This document shows, piece after piece, positions 9,302 to 17,974 of a DNA stretch of 64,000 nucleotides (positions are counted from its first letter, which is position 1; every line of letters begins with the position of its first letter). Source of the DNA: VRUE01 sp963817905 (GTDB taxonomy: Bacteria > Actinomycetota > Thermoleophilia > Solirubrobacterales > 70-9); assembly GCA_963817905.1 (NCBI GenBank), contig CAWFPS010000001.1:62001-126000 (forward strand), given 5' to 3'. Below the pieces are notes generated by a model. That model was not told the origin of the DNA and searched no databases. It saw only the letters and a list, made by a program, of their open reading frames with translations. Position numbers and translations under genes: made by a program.

Positions 9302-11073
9302 TCGCGAGCGAGAGCCTGGAGCGGGTCAAGCAGGCGGTCGACATCGTCGAGGTGATCTCGGCCCACACCGACCTGCGCCGCCAGGGCGCCCGCTGGGTCG
9401 GCCTCTGTCCCTTCCACGAGGAGCGCACGCCCTCGTTCTCGGTCGACGCGGGGGAAAAGCTCTACCACTGCTTCGGCTGCGGGGTCGGCGGCGACACGAT
9501 CAAGTTCATCGAGGAGAAGGAGGGCCTGGGCTTCGCCGAGGCGGTGGAGCTGCTGGCCGAGCGCTACGGGGTCGAGCTGGAGCGCGAACAGGAGGATCCC
9601 CGGGCGGAGGCGCGGCGCGCGCAGCGCCGCCGGCTGGGCGAGCTGCTCGACCGCACGGCGGTCTTCTACGCCAGCTACCTCTGGGACTCCGAGGAGGCGG
9701 GCAAGGCGCGCGAGTACCTGGCGCAGCGGGGGCTGTCGGAGGAGACCCTGCGCGCCTTCGCGGTCGGCTACGCGCCCAGCGCCTGGGACAAAGTTCTGCT
9801 GCGCGGGCAGCGGGCCGGGTTCAAGGTCGACGAGCTGCGCGGGGTCGGGCTGGTCCAGAAGGGGCGGGGTGGGGGGGAGTACGACCGCTTCCGCTCGCGG
9901 ATCATGTTCCCGATCCGCGACCGCCGCGGCCGCACGCTGGGCTTCGGCGGCAGGGCGATGCGCTCCGACCAGGGGGCGAAGTACGTGAACACGGCCGAGA
10001 CCGACTTCTTTCACAAGAGCAAGATGCTCTACGGGATCGACCTGGCCAAGGCAGCGATCGCCAAGGCGGGCCGGGCGGTCGTGGTCGAGGGCTATACCGA
10101 TGTGCTGGCCCTGCGCCAGGCCGGGATCGAGGAGGCGGTGGGGGTGATGGGCACGGCGATCACCGACGACCAGGTCGCCTCGCTCTCGGGGATGGTCGAG
10201 GAGGTGGTGCTGGCACTCGACGCCGACGCGGCCGGGCAGGAGGCGATGCTGCGGGCGCAGCGAGTGGCGGCCGGGCGCAAGATGCGACTGCGGGTGGCGG
10301 CGATGCCGGCGGGCGAGGACCCGGCCGAGATGATGGTCGCCGAGGGCGGGGCGGAGCGCTTCCGGGCGCTGCTCGACGGCGCGGTGGAGATAACGGCCTT
10401 CCAGGTCGGGTTGGTGCTGGAGCGAACCGACGTCGGCTCGCCGGCCGAGCGCGACCGGGCCCTGGCCGAGGTGGCGCCGATCCTGGCCGGGCTGGGGGAG
10501 AGCGCCAGCCGCGACGACCTGGTGCGGCGGGTGGCCGAGCGGCTCGACCTGGAGCCGGCGATGGTGATGGGGCGGGTGGTGGCGGCGCAGCCGCTCAGCG
10601 GCGGGCCGGCCGAGACCCAACCGCCGCGGGGTGGCGGGCCCGCGGCGGCGCCGCGGCGCACGGCAGAGCTGACCTCGCGCGAGCGTCGCGAGCGAGCGCT
10701 GCTGGCGATGTGCATCGCCCTGCCCGGGGAGGGCAAGGAGTACCTGGCCCGCCTCACCGACGCCCACCTCTCGCCACTCGGCCTCCGCGCCGCCACGTGG
10801 TTGCGCGAGCATCCGGTCGACCCGGCATCCGACCTCCCCCGCGACGACGCCGAGCTGGCGGGCCTGATCGCCGAACTGATCATCACCGCCCACGACGAGC
10901 CCGCCTCCCCCGAATCGATGGAGCTCAATTACCTCCTGCTCGAGCAGCGCCGCATCGAGACCGAGATAGCCGCCGCCGGCGAGCGAGACGACTACGAGGC
11001 CCGCGCCGCCCTCAGCCGAGAACGCGCCGAGCTGGTCCAAAGGATCGCCCACACGGAGCGTGTCGGCGGGTAG
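9292..11073 (+). CDS. dnaG: DNA primase
   Basis: Makes the RNA primers for replication. The product is 593 aa from a GTG start. The N-terminal CHC2 zinc-binding domain shows CPFHEERTPSF and YHCFGCGVGGD; the catalytic TOPRIM core shows VVVEGYTDVLAL and ALDADAAGQEA with the acidic metal ligands; a helicase-binding C-terminal domain follows after a low-complexity linker near residues 440-460. Length is normal. Confidence 0.96.
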   Translation: MALIASESLERVKQAVDIVEVISAHTDLRRQGARWVGLCPFHEERTPSFSVDAGEKLYHCFGCGVGGDTIKFIEEKEGLGFAEAVELLAERYGVELEREQEDPRAEARRAQRRRLGELLDRTAVFYASYLWDSEEAGKAREYLAQRGLSEETLRAFAVGYAPSAWDKVLLRGQRAGFKVDELRGVGLVQKGRGGGEYDRFRSRIMFPIRDRRGRTLGFGGRAMRSDQGAKYVNTAETDFFHKSKMLYGIDLAKAAIAKAGRAVVVEGYTDVLALRQAGIEEAVGVMGTAITDDQVASLSGMVEEVVLALDADAAGQEAMLRAQRVAAGRKMRLRVAAMPAGEDPAEMMVAEGGAERFRALLDGAVEITAFQVGLVLERTDVGSPAERDRALAEVAPILAGLGESASRDDLVRRVAERLDLEPAMVMGRVVAAQPLSGGPAETQPPRGGGPAAAPRRTAELTSRERRERALLAMCIALPGEGKEYLARLTDAHLSPLGLRAATWLREHPVDPASDLPRDDAELAGLIAELIITAHDEPASPESMELNYLLLEQRRIETEIAAAGERDDYEARAALSRERAELVQRIAHTERVGG

Positions 11074-11136
11074 AAGGTTCGAGTCGAGGGTCGGCGAATA
11101 GTCTCCCGTCCTTTATCGGTACGGGAGGAGAGCGCT

Positions 11137-11786
11137 GTGACGAGTGTCGATATGCAGGAAGACTGGGTGCCGGCGAGGCTTCTGCCGACTGCGGGCATTC
11201 GCAACCAGAACGAGCAGGAGAGACGGGCCGCGTCGGCGCTGCTGGCGGTGATGGGCGCGGTGCCGGATTTCTGTACCTGAGAACTCGAAGGGTGACCACC
11301 ACCGTTGAGATCCCGGCGCCGAAGGAGGGGCGGCCGAAGACGCGGGTGAACTGGCTATTGCGCCAGCTTGCGGATGCATCGGGGGATCTCCGGGTCGAGG
11401 TGCGTTTCGCCAATGTGCGCACGACCCGCTCGGAGCTGCTGCGCGATTGCCGGGACTCCCCGGAGAAGCTGCTGATCGAGGACGACCCGAAGCGGGAACC
11501 GCGCTCCTTCATGCTCGCGAGCACAAAGCCGATGGGGAAGAAGCGAGGTCGCAACGAGGGTTCGTTCGTGGTCGAAACCCGCAAGCAGGCAACCGACTTC
11601 TACGCCGACCTGGTTCAAGGTCTGGTGGCGCCCCGGACCCAGGCGCCGAAGATTCGCGAGCAGGAGCCGCCTGGGCCTGTCGCGCCTCCCGAGGCGAGTC
11701 GGGACGGGGTGGAGGCAGCGGAGCTTCAAGAGCACAATGAAGGCCTGCGGCGAGCCGCCGGGATGGGGCAGCCCGGAATGAGCTAG
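11137..11786 (+). pseudogene. Internally deleted, frameshifted gene of an uncharacterised actinobacterial family
   Basis: A GTG at 11137, preceded by GGGAGGAG, opens a reading frame whose first 46 residues (VTSVDMQEDWVPARLLPT, then NEQERRAASALLAVMGAVPDF) look like the N terminus of a longer conserved actinobacterial protein; it stops at 11280. A second frame immediately downstream, from about 11265, carries what looks like the C-terminal part of the same family (EIPAPKEGRPKTRVNWLLRQ and PKREPRSFMLAS). The central part of the expected protein is missing, so one large deletion with a frameshift is the simplest reading. Family recognition is from memory. Confidence 0.6.
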
Positions 11787-11833
11787 GCGAACATCCGTTC
11801 GTTTCTGTCCGAGGAAAATGCGATGATTTCCGC

Positions 11834-12541
11834 ATGGATAAGCGGTTTTTGGAGGACTGTCTCGAAAGAGGGATGTCGCTTAACGCGATCGGGAATCTTG
11901 CTGGAAAGCATCCATCGACTGTCGGTTACTGGTTGAAAAAGTACGGGCTGAAGGCGCTCGGCAGCGAGCGTTTTTCGGCTAGGGGGGCCATCGATCATTC
12001 GGTCCTTGAGAAAGCGGTCGGAGACGAGTTGACGCTTGCCGAGATGGCCGAGCTGACGGATCGGGACATCTCGACAGTCCGCTATTGGCTCAATGCATAT
12101 GGGCTACGGGCGACTGGTGGCGTGCGGCGGCGTGAGACACGCGAGGCGAAGCGCCGGGGGCTGCGCCACATCGAGCGTGGCTGTCCGCGTCATGGCCGGA
12201 CGCGGTTCGTTCTGGAGAATCGTGGTTCGTATCGCTGCGTGAAATGCCGCGGCGACGACGTGTCGGCCTGGCGCAGGGGGGCAAAGCGTCGCTTGGTCAA
12301 CGAGGCAGGCGGGAAATGCCAGATCTGCGGATATGATCGGTATTTGGGCGCGCTGCAGTTCCACCATCTAGATCCGTCGACCAAGTCGTTCTCGCTTTCG
12401 TTGCGCGGGTGTACGCGGTCGATGGTTGAGTTGCGCGCCGAGGCGGCCAAGTGCCAGTTGCTCTGCGCCAACTGTCACGCCGAGGTCGAGCATGGCCTCG
12501 CGACTCCCCCGGGTGGATTCGAACCACCGCGAACTGATTAA
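11834..12541 (+). CDS. HNH nuclease-like protein with two N-terminal HTH repeats
   Basis: Product of 235 aa. Two related helix-turn-helix units occupy about residues 1-40 and 55-95 (both ending YWLKKYGLKA / YWLNAYGLRA). A zinc-binding HNH nuclease domain follows: CQICGYD, LQFHHLDPSTK and LLCANCHAEVE. This resembles homing or mobile-element nucleases more than a restriction enzyme. The last 12 or so codons lie in the antisense strand of tRNA-Asn (12504-12574), so the tail PPGGFEPPRTD is tRNA sequence. Either the gene inserted next to the tRNA and captured its stop codon there, or the annotated tail is not functional. Confidence 0.75.
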   Translation: MDKRFLEDCLERGMSLNAIGNLAGKHPSTVGYWLKKYGLKALGSERFSARGAIDHSVLEKAVGDELTLAEMAELTDRDISTVRYWLNAYGLRATGGVRRRETREAKRRGLRHIERGCPRHGRTRFVLENRGSYRCVKCRGDDVSAWRRGAKRRLVNEAGGKCQICGYDRYLGALQFHHLDPSTKSFSLSLRGCTRSMVELRAEAAKCQLLCANCHAEVEHGLATPPGGFEPPRTD

Positions 12542-12574
12542 CAGTCAGTCATGCTGCCGCTACATCACGGGGGA
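12504..12574 (-). tRNA. tRNA-Asn (GTT)
   Basis: Reading the minus strand, TCCCCCG pairs with CGGGGGA as the acceptor stem and G is the discriminator. The anticodon arm ACTGA-CTGTTAA-TCAGT gives anticodon GTT, and the T arm GGTGG-TTCGAAT-CCACC is canonical. The D arm is short (ATGT/GCAT), making the molecule 71 nt. CCA is not encoded. The gene converges on and overlaps the HNH reading frame. Confidence 0.9.
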
Positions 12575-12629
12575 CCGCGCCCCGCATGCAGGGCGTCCAC
12601 CCATTCTAGGAGTTGATGGAGATGTTCGC

Positions 12630-13808
12630 TCAGGTCGCCAGCTGCTCCAGCAGCTCGGCTCCGCGCTCGGCGCCGTCGTTTGCCTTGGTCCAGGTCTCCA
12701 GCTCCCCGGCCCTAGCGGCGAACGATCGGTCATCGAGCAGGCGCCGGGTGGCCCAGCGCAGGGGGGCGGGTTGGCAGAGGCGCCAGGGGAGGGAGAGGCC
12801 GCACTTGGCCCAGGCGACGCGCATCGCGGTCTCGCCCATGTCGCCGATGATCGGGCAGATCAGGACGGGGGTGCCGGCCGAGAGGGCGCGGGCGACGGTG
12901 CCGTGGCCGCCGTGGGAGATGACCAGCGAGGCGGCCGGCATCAGCTGGCTGTAGCTGAGCCATTCGACCAAGACGGCGTTGGCGGGGACCTCGATCGGCT
13001 CCTGGGGGACGACGCGGTTGGTCGTCGCCACGACCCGCACCGGCTCCTCGGCGAGTGCCGCCAAGGCGGTTCGCACCAGGTGGTTGTCGGAGTCGTGGGC
13101 CGTGCTGGGGGCGACCAGGACGAGCGGGTCATCGCCCGGCGGCAGCTCGATCTCCGGGTGGGGCAGCTCGAAGGTCATCGGGCCGGTGACCTGGACCCCG
13201 GCGGGCCACTTGCGCGGATACTCCAGCTGGGGGAAGGTGCCGACCAGCGCCAGCTCGGTGCTGATCCCGCCGTGGAAGCGCTCGACCGGCGCCAGGCCGA
13301 GCCGCTCACGTTGCCTGTTGAGGTCGCGGCGGCCGTGCTCGAGGCCGACGTTGAGCGCCCGCTGCCCGCCGCGCCAGATCGCCCGCCCGAGTGGCGTGCG
13401 CGGCGGCCGCAGGCCGATCGCGAAGAAGGGCAGGCCGGGCTCGACCACGGGGTAGATGTGGGGGATGAGGGTCGCGAGGGGAATCCCGGCCTTCTCGGCG
13501 GCGAGTGTCGGCGCCAGGGTGAGGATGTCGCTGACGACCACATGCGGTCGCATCTCCTCCAGCAGCGGCAGCAAAGCTCGCGCCGCCTCGGCGGCGTGCT
13601 CTCCGTCGGCCGAGTCGGGGTCCGGCGGCGGGAACATCCGGTATTCCTCCGCCGCTGCGAAGCCGAGCCCGGCACCCTCAACCGCGCTCCGCCGCTCCTC
13701 CCAGGTCTCGACGACGACCTCGTGGCCGCGCCCGCGCAAGGCCCGTCCCAGCGCAATCGCCGGGAAAACGTGCCCCGCGTCGCCGAAGGCCGCAATCAGG
13801 AATCGCAT
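12630..13808 (-). CDS. GT1-family glycosyltransferase
   Basis: Product of 392 aa resembling the macrolide/UDP-glucuronosyltransferase group (GT-B fold). The N-terminal acceptor domain begins MRFLIAAFGDAGHVFPAIAL. The C-terminal donor-binding region contains LVEWLSYSQLMPAASLVISHGGHGTV, in which HGG matches the nucleotide-sugar site. This group glycosylates small lipophilic acceptors such as lipids or natural products; the substrate is unknown. It is transcribed in the same direction as the downstream SDR gene's strand but is separated from it by 96 bp containing a spaced inverted repeat (GTCCCAGGCG / CGCCTGGGAC). Confidence 0.85.
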   Translation of the reverse strand: MRFLIAAFGDAGHVFPAIALGRALRGRGHEVVVETWEERRSAVEGAGLGFAAAEEYRMFPPPDPDSADGEHAAEAARALLPLLEEMRPHVVVSDILTLAPTLAAEKAGIPLATLIPHIYPVVEPGLPFFAIGLRPPRTPLGRAIWRGGQRALNVGLEHGRRDLNRQRERLGLAPVERFHGGISTELALVGTFPQLEYPRKWPAGVQVTGPMTFELPHPEIELPPGDDPLVLVAPSTAHDSDNHLVRTALAALAEEPVRVVATTNRVVPQEPIEVPANAVLVEWLSYSQLMPAASLVISHGGHGTVARALSAGTPVLICPIIGDMGETAMRVAWAKCGLSLPWRLCQPAPLRWATRRLLDDRSFAARAGELETWTKANDGAERGAELLEQLAT

Positions 13809-13904
13809 GACGAGTCCCAGGCGGTGCCAGGCAAGGACGCAGGGAGACCGAATAGCAGCGCTATCCCGACGACTGAGGACGCCGCATGGCGGCGCCTGGG
13901 ACCG

Positions 13905-14636
13905 TCAGGGGGTATCGAGTCCCTCGCCGGGGCGCGTGAAGACTATCTCCGGCACGTGGCAGTTGCGCGAGGTCCGCAGCAGGAAGCGCACCGCCTCGCC
14001 GAGGTCCTCGGGCCGGATCATCTCCTCGCCCGGCACCTGGCCCTTGGCGAACTCGGTCATCGGCGTGTCGACGAAGCCCGGCGCCAGCGCCGTGCACTGG
14101 ATCCCCGCGGCGCCCACCTCGCGGTGGGTCGACTGGGTGAAGTTGATCACGGCGGCCTTGGTCGCGGCGTAGATCGAGAGCCAGGCCTGGCCACCCTTGC
14201 CGGCGATCGAGGCGGTGTTGAGGAGCAATGCCTTGCCGTGCTCGGCACCGGCCTGCTTCAGCATGGGCAGGCCCTCGCGGGTGCCGATGATCAGCGCCCG
14301 CAGGTTGACGCCGAGCTGCATGTCGAGGTGCTTTGTCTGGATCTCCTCCATCGGCGACCCGATCCCAACCCCGGCATTGTTCATCAGCATGTCGAGCCGT
14401 CCGTAGGTCTCGCGGTGCTTGGCGAAGACGCCGACCACGTCCTCCTCGTCGGTCATGTTGGCGGCGACGCTCTGCACCTCGATCCCGTCGGCGCGCAGGC
14501 CCTCCGCGGCGCTCTCGAGCTTGTCGGGTCGGCGCGCCGAGACGGTCAGCGCGTAGCCTTCCTCGCCGAGCACGCGGGCGATCGCCAGCCCAATGCCGCT
14601 CGACGCTCCCGTGATCAGTGCCGCTCGCTCCGCCAA
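13905..14636 (-). CDS. Short-chain dehydrogenase/reductase
   Basis: Classical SDR of 243 aa. The cofactor motif TGASSGIG (residues about 9-16), NNAGVG, the catalytic Ser in LLNTASIAG and YAATK (Tyr-x-x-x-Lys) are all present. The family uses NAD(P)H to oxidise or reduce alcohols and carbonyls; substrate is unknown. Divergent from the lipoprotein gene at 14737. Confidence 0.88.
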   Translation of the reverse strand: MAERAALITGASSGIGLAIARVLGEEGYALTVSARRPDKLESAAEGLRADGIEVQSVAANMTDEEDVVGVFAKHRETYGRLDMLMNNAGVGIGSPMEEIQTKHLDMQLGVNLRALIIGTREGLPMLKQAGAEHGKALLLNTASIAGKGGQAWLSIYAATKAAVINFTQSTHREVGAAGIQCTALAPGFVDTPMTEFAKGQVPGEEMIRPEDLGEAVRFLLRTSRNCHVPEIVFTRPGEGLDTP

Positions 14637-14736
14637 GACCCGCTCCTTTCGCTCGTCCTCGTTCGCCCGCGGACCCTATCTCGCGCCCGTTCGGGGCGCC
14701 GGATGGCGCCGCTATCGGGGTACCGGGCTGAATAAC

Positions 14737-15807
14737 ATGCCGCCGATGCGCCCTCGCCGGTACCTCGCACCGCTCGCCTGCCTGCTCGCCCTCGGCGGGC
14801 TGGTGCTGTCGGGCTGTGGCGGCGGGTCGGGCGGGAGCACGGCCAGCGACTCGTCGTCGTCGGAAAGTCGCCCCGCGGCACCGAAGAGCGCGTTCCCGAG
14901 CGCCAAGGGCAAGACCCTGCGCGAGGTCCTCGACGCGGCCGACGGGCCCTCGGACCTGGTCATCTCGCCGGCCGCGCTTGTCTTCTACAAGGGCGAGAAC
15001 CGCTACCCCTTCGGCGTCTTCGAACGCGACCGCGCGCAGGTTTCCGACGCCGACATCGCCCTCTACTTCGCCAAGGTGCCGGGCGGCTCCGGCGCTGCCG
15101 GGACGAAAAAAGCCAAGAAAGCCGAGGCGCGGGCGCTTGACGACAAGGCCGTCGGCCCCTTCCCTGCCTCGATCGAATCGATGCAGACGAAGCCGGCCTT
15201 CCGCGCCCAGACGACGACCAGCGATCCCGACGCCGCCACGGTGGTCTACAAGACCGATGTCGATTTCCCCTCTAACGGCGATTGGGCGATCGGGGCGCTG
15301 ATCAAGAAGGACGGCAAGCTGACTGGGACGCTGCTGCCCAGTGCCACTGTCGGCAACTACGAGCGGATTCCCGCGGTGGGGCAGAAGGCGCCGCCGATCC
15401 ACACCCCGACTCCCTCCGACACCGGCGGCGACCTCTCGAAGATCACCACCCGGATCCCTCCGGACACGCAGAACCGGGTCGACTACGCGGACGCGCTCGG
15501 CAAAGAACCGATCGTGCTGCTGTTCGCCACCCCGCAGTTCTGCCAGAGCCGGGTCTGCGGGCCGGTCGTCGACGTCGCCGAGCAGGTCAAGCAGGAATAT
15601 GGCAAAGATGCAGCGTTCATCCACATGGAGATCTACAACGGCAACGATCCGAGCAAGCAGGTGCGGCCGCAGGTCAAGGCCTTCCACCTGCCCAGTGAGC
15701 CGTGGTTGTTCGCGATCGGCCGAGATGGAAGGATCAAGGATGAGATCGAGGGCGCCTTTGGCGTTGAAGAATTGACCCGCGTGGTGAAGGGACTGACCGC
15801 AGAATGA
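14737..15807 (+). CDS. Lipoprotein with a thioredoxin-like C-terminal domain
   Basis: Product of 356 aa. The N terminus is a lipoprotein signal with lipobox LVLSGC followed by a Gly/Ser-rich spacer, so the protein is probably anchored outside the membrane. The C-terminal half (about 230-356) looks like a thioredoxin fold: PIVLLFATPQFCQSRVCGP carries two cysteines four residues apart instead of the usual CxxC, then VDVAEQVKQEYG and PWLFAIGRDGRIKDEIEG. A redox or metallochaperone (Sco/TlpA-like) role is possible but unproven. The stop overlaps the next gene (ATGA). Confidence 0.7.
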   Translation: MPPMRPRRYLAPLACLLALGGLVLSGCGGGSGGSTASDSSSSESRPAAPKSAFPSAKGKTLREVLDAADGPSDLVISPAALVFYKGENRYPFGVFERDRAQVSDADIALYFAKVPGGSGAAGTKKAKKAEARALDDKAVGPFPASIESMQTKPAFRAQTTTSDPDAATVVYKTDVDFPSNGDWAIGALIKKDGKLTGTLLPSATVGNYERIPAVGQKAPPIHTPTPSDTGGDLSKITTRIPPDTQNRVDYADALGKEPIVLLFATPQFCQSRVCGPVVDVAEQVKQEYGKDAAFIHMEIYNGNDPSKQVRPQVKAFHLPSEPWLFAIGRDGRIKDEIEGAFGVEELTRVVKGLTAE

Positions 15808-16169
15808 GTGACAAAACGAGCACAGACGAGGAGTTGCTGGCCTCCTTCGCCGACGAGGCCAAGCGCCGCTGCGACGTGATCGCGGCCGGCCTCGCCACCG
15901 AGACCACCGATTTCGAGACGATGCGGATCGAGGCCCACGCCCTTCGCGGTGCGGCCGGGGCGGTAGGCCTCCGCCGCCTCGCCGAGCTCGCGGGCCTGAT
16001 GGAATCCGACCTCGCCGAAGCAAAGACGACGGGCAGCATCCGCGGCGGCCGCACCCACCAGGTAGCCGACGCCGCCAAGGCCATAGCCGAAGGCGCCGCC
16101 GCCGCGGCCAAGGGCGAGGAGGAGCCCCCCGACGTGGGCCGCTCCCTCGCCCAGCTCTTCAGCGCCTGA
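15804..16169 (+). CDS. Hpt-domain phosphotransfer protein
   Basis: Small helical protein of 121 aa. The stretch EAHALRGAAGAVGLRRLAELA matches the histidine phosphotransfer motif (H-x-L-R/K-G-x4-G), placing the phospho-accepting His near residue 47. Such proteins relay phosphate between histidine kinases and response regulators; no kinase or receiver gene is adjacent, so its partners are encoded elsewhere. It overlaps the lipoprotein gene by 4 bases. Confidence 0.75.
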   Translation: MSDKTSTDEELLASFADEAKRRCDVIAAGLATETTDFETMRIEAHALRGAAGAVGLRRLAELAGLMESDLAEAKTTGSIRGGRTHQVADAAKAIAEGAAAAAKGEEEPPDVGRSLAQLFSA

Positions 16170-16198
16170 ACCCGCCCCCCGCGCTACCCTCGCCCCTC

Positions 16199-16276
<78 letters not shown>

Positions 16277-16375
16277 CAAAAGCCTTTTACAGAGCCAAAT
16301 AGATTAGAGCCGTTCAGCACCAAGTAGCGAAATTGGTCCCGAATTGGTCCCGAAACGCGCTAGAATTCGGCACCG

Positions 16376-17542
16376 ATGCGACAGCCAGCGCCCCGCCCGA
16401 TCTCCGGTCACGTCTTCAAGCGCAAGGGAAAGCGTGGGGTCGTCTGGTACGCAAAGTTCCGGCTGCCAGACGGGCGGCAGCAGAAGAAGCGACTCGGGCT
16501 GGCTTGGACCGAGAAGACCGCGCCGCCCGATGGCTACTTCACGAAAGGCAAGGCCGAGGCGTACTTGGACGAGCTGCTGCGCCAGGCGCGGGACGGCTCC
16601 TTGCCCGGCTTGGTTCAGACCGGCAAGACCTTCGCCGACGCCACCGATGAGTGGCTTGCCTACAGCGAGAACGTCCGCGACTGCAAGCCGTCCACGATGC
16701 GCGACTATCGCAATATGGCCCGCGTGCTCGTCCGCGAGTTCGGCAGTCGCAAGGTCGAGACGATCACGACGGAGGACATCGACCTTTGGATCAGCGGCTA
16801 CGGCGGCTCCAACCGGACGCGGCAAAAGTACCTCGTCTGCCTTGGCTCGATCTTCAAGCGGGCGATGAAGGTCTACGGCTTGCCACGCAACCCCGCCGAT
16901 CTGGTCGAGCGCCCGCGTGTGCGTCGTGCGGCCAAGATCGACGTGCTGCGTCCCGAGGAGGTCTTGGCCCTTGTTCGCGCCGCCGAGTCGGACCAGGACG
17001 CGGCGATCTTCCACACGGCGGCCTTCGCCGGACTGCGAATGGGCGAGCTGCTTGCGCTGCGCTGGCGCGACGTGGATTTCTCCCGCCGCACGATCCACGT
17101 CCGCGAGAACTGGACCCAGGGCGAGACGACGACGCCGAAGGGTGGGACGGAGCGAGCTGTGCCGATGGCGGAGGAGGTCGCCGAACGGCTCGCGCGTCTC
17201 GGCCAGCGCGAGCACTTCTCCACCGACGACGATCTCGTTTTCTGCACGTTGCGCGGCCAACACGTTGGCTACAAGTCCTTGAAGGAGCGCTACCGGGCGG
17301 CGCTTCGGGCGGCAGACCTGCGCGAGGACTTCCGCTTTCACAACCTCCGGCACACATTCGGCAGCACCGTGATCCGCCACGCCGACTCGCGCGAGGTCAT
17401 GGAGTGGATGGGCCACGCCGACCTGACGACAACCAGGCGCTATCTCGCATTCGTTGACCGCGAGGATGCGGCCAAGCGAGTTTCGGAAGCGTTCAGGCTG
17501 GAGGAGCCGCAAGAGTCGCCGGCATCGACCTCTGCGGCTTGA
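16376..17542 (+). CDS. int: Tyrosine site-specific integrase
   Basis: Element integrase of 388 aa next to the tRNA target. An N-terminal arm-binding-type domain (residues 1-60, FKRKGKRGVVWYAKFRLPDG) precedes a core-binding domain (TFADATDEWLAY) and the catalytic domain. Catalytic residues are Arg221 (AGLRMGE), the Lys of TPKGGTERAVP, His322 and Arg325 (HNLRHTFG), His347 (GHADLT) and Tyr356 (RRYLAF). The set is complete, so the enzyme should be active. It is predicted to recombine the tRNA core repeats and so could also act on the cassette boundaries at 27.9-32.2 kb. Confidence 0.92.
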   Translation: MRQPAPRPISGHVFKRKGKRGVVWYAKFRLPDGRQQKKRLGLAWTEKTAPPDGYFTKGKAEAYLDELLRQARDGSLPGLVQTGKTFADATDEWLAYSENVRDCKPSTMRDYRNMARVLVREFGSRKVETITTEDIDLWISGYGGSNRTRQKYLVCLGSIFKRAMKVYGLPRNPADLVERPRVRRAAKIDVLRPEEVLALVRAAESDQDAAIFHTAAFAGLRMGELLALRWRDVDFSRRTIHVRENWTQGETTTPKGGTERAVPMAEEVAERLARLGQREHFSTDDDLVFCTLRGQHVGYKSLKERYRAALRAADLREDFRFHNLRHTFGSTVIRHADSREVMEWMGHADLTTTRRYLAFVDREDAAKRVSEAFRLEEPQESPASTSAA

Positions 17543-17549
17543 CGCCGAT

Positions 17550-17762
17550 CTATCGGCGGCGTCGCGTCCCATAGGTGTTCTCGGCGATCCAGCTCCCCAG
17601 ATCGGACCGGGTGAACCTCAATCCACGATCACCGATCCGCACGTGCGGCAGCCCGCGCGAGCGGACCAGCTCGTAGAGCGTGCTGCGCGGGACATGGAGG
17701 AGTTTGGCCGCCTCGCGGGCGTCGAGCAGCGGTTCACCGAGCAGATCGTCAGACGTCTTCAT
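17550..17762 (-). CDS. xis: Excisionase-like HTH protein
   Basis: Small DNA-binding protein of 70 aa with a MerR/excisionase-type winged helix: LDAREAAKLLHVPRSTLYEL, then RGLRFTRSDLGSWI. Such proteins bend DNA and favour excision by the neighbouring integrase. It converges on int with a 7-bp gap, an arrangement that would let antisense transcription influence int. Confidence 0.8.
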   Translation of the reverse strand: MKTSDDLLGEPLLDAREAAKLLHVPRSTLYELVRSRGLPHVRIGDRGLRFTRSDLGSWIAENTYGTRRRR

Positions 17763-17951
17763 CTACCGACCTGTCCGGAAAAGACCTCAAACGTCCCACA
17801 ACATTCGTCCAGTCCCAACGGACAGCTCACCTGACTACGAAGGCCACGATCCCGCTTCAGAGGCAGGGATCCAGCCCCGCAACCTCCCCAACCAACCCAA
17901 CAGCGCCACCCCTCACACCACATCACTTTCCAAGATGAGTGGGACAAAACG

Positions 17952-17972
17952 CCTCCTCCGCAGACAAGGAGG
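17952..17972 (+). promoter_or_regulatory. Shine-Dalgarno-sequestering hairpin before the relaxase gene
   Basis: CCTCCT at 17952-17957 can pair with AGGAGG at 17967-17972, which is the ribosome binding site of the relaxase gene at 17975. This would hold translation of the relaxase low unless the stem is opened. Base pairing is seen; the regulatory role is inferred. Confidence 0.4.
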
Positions 17973-17974
17973 GC

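Noticed and set aside
9244..11052. 602-codon minus-strand open frame opposite dnaG
   Set aside because: Antisense shadow of dnaG with low-complexity His/Arg/Leu content and no motif.
13813..13902. Spaced inverted repeat GTCCCAGGCG / CGCCTGGGAC between GT1 and SDR genes
   Set aside because: The 10-bp arms are about 70 bp apart. Such pairs are expected by chance at this GC content, so I did not class it with the long palindromes.
12426..14735. 769-codon plus-strand open frame through the tRNA, GT1 and SDR region
   Set aside because: It reads through a tRNA gene and antisense to two well-supported genes, so it is a composition artefact.
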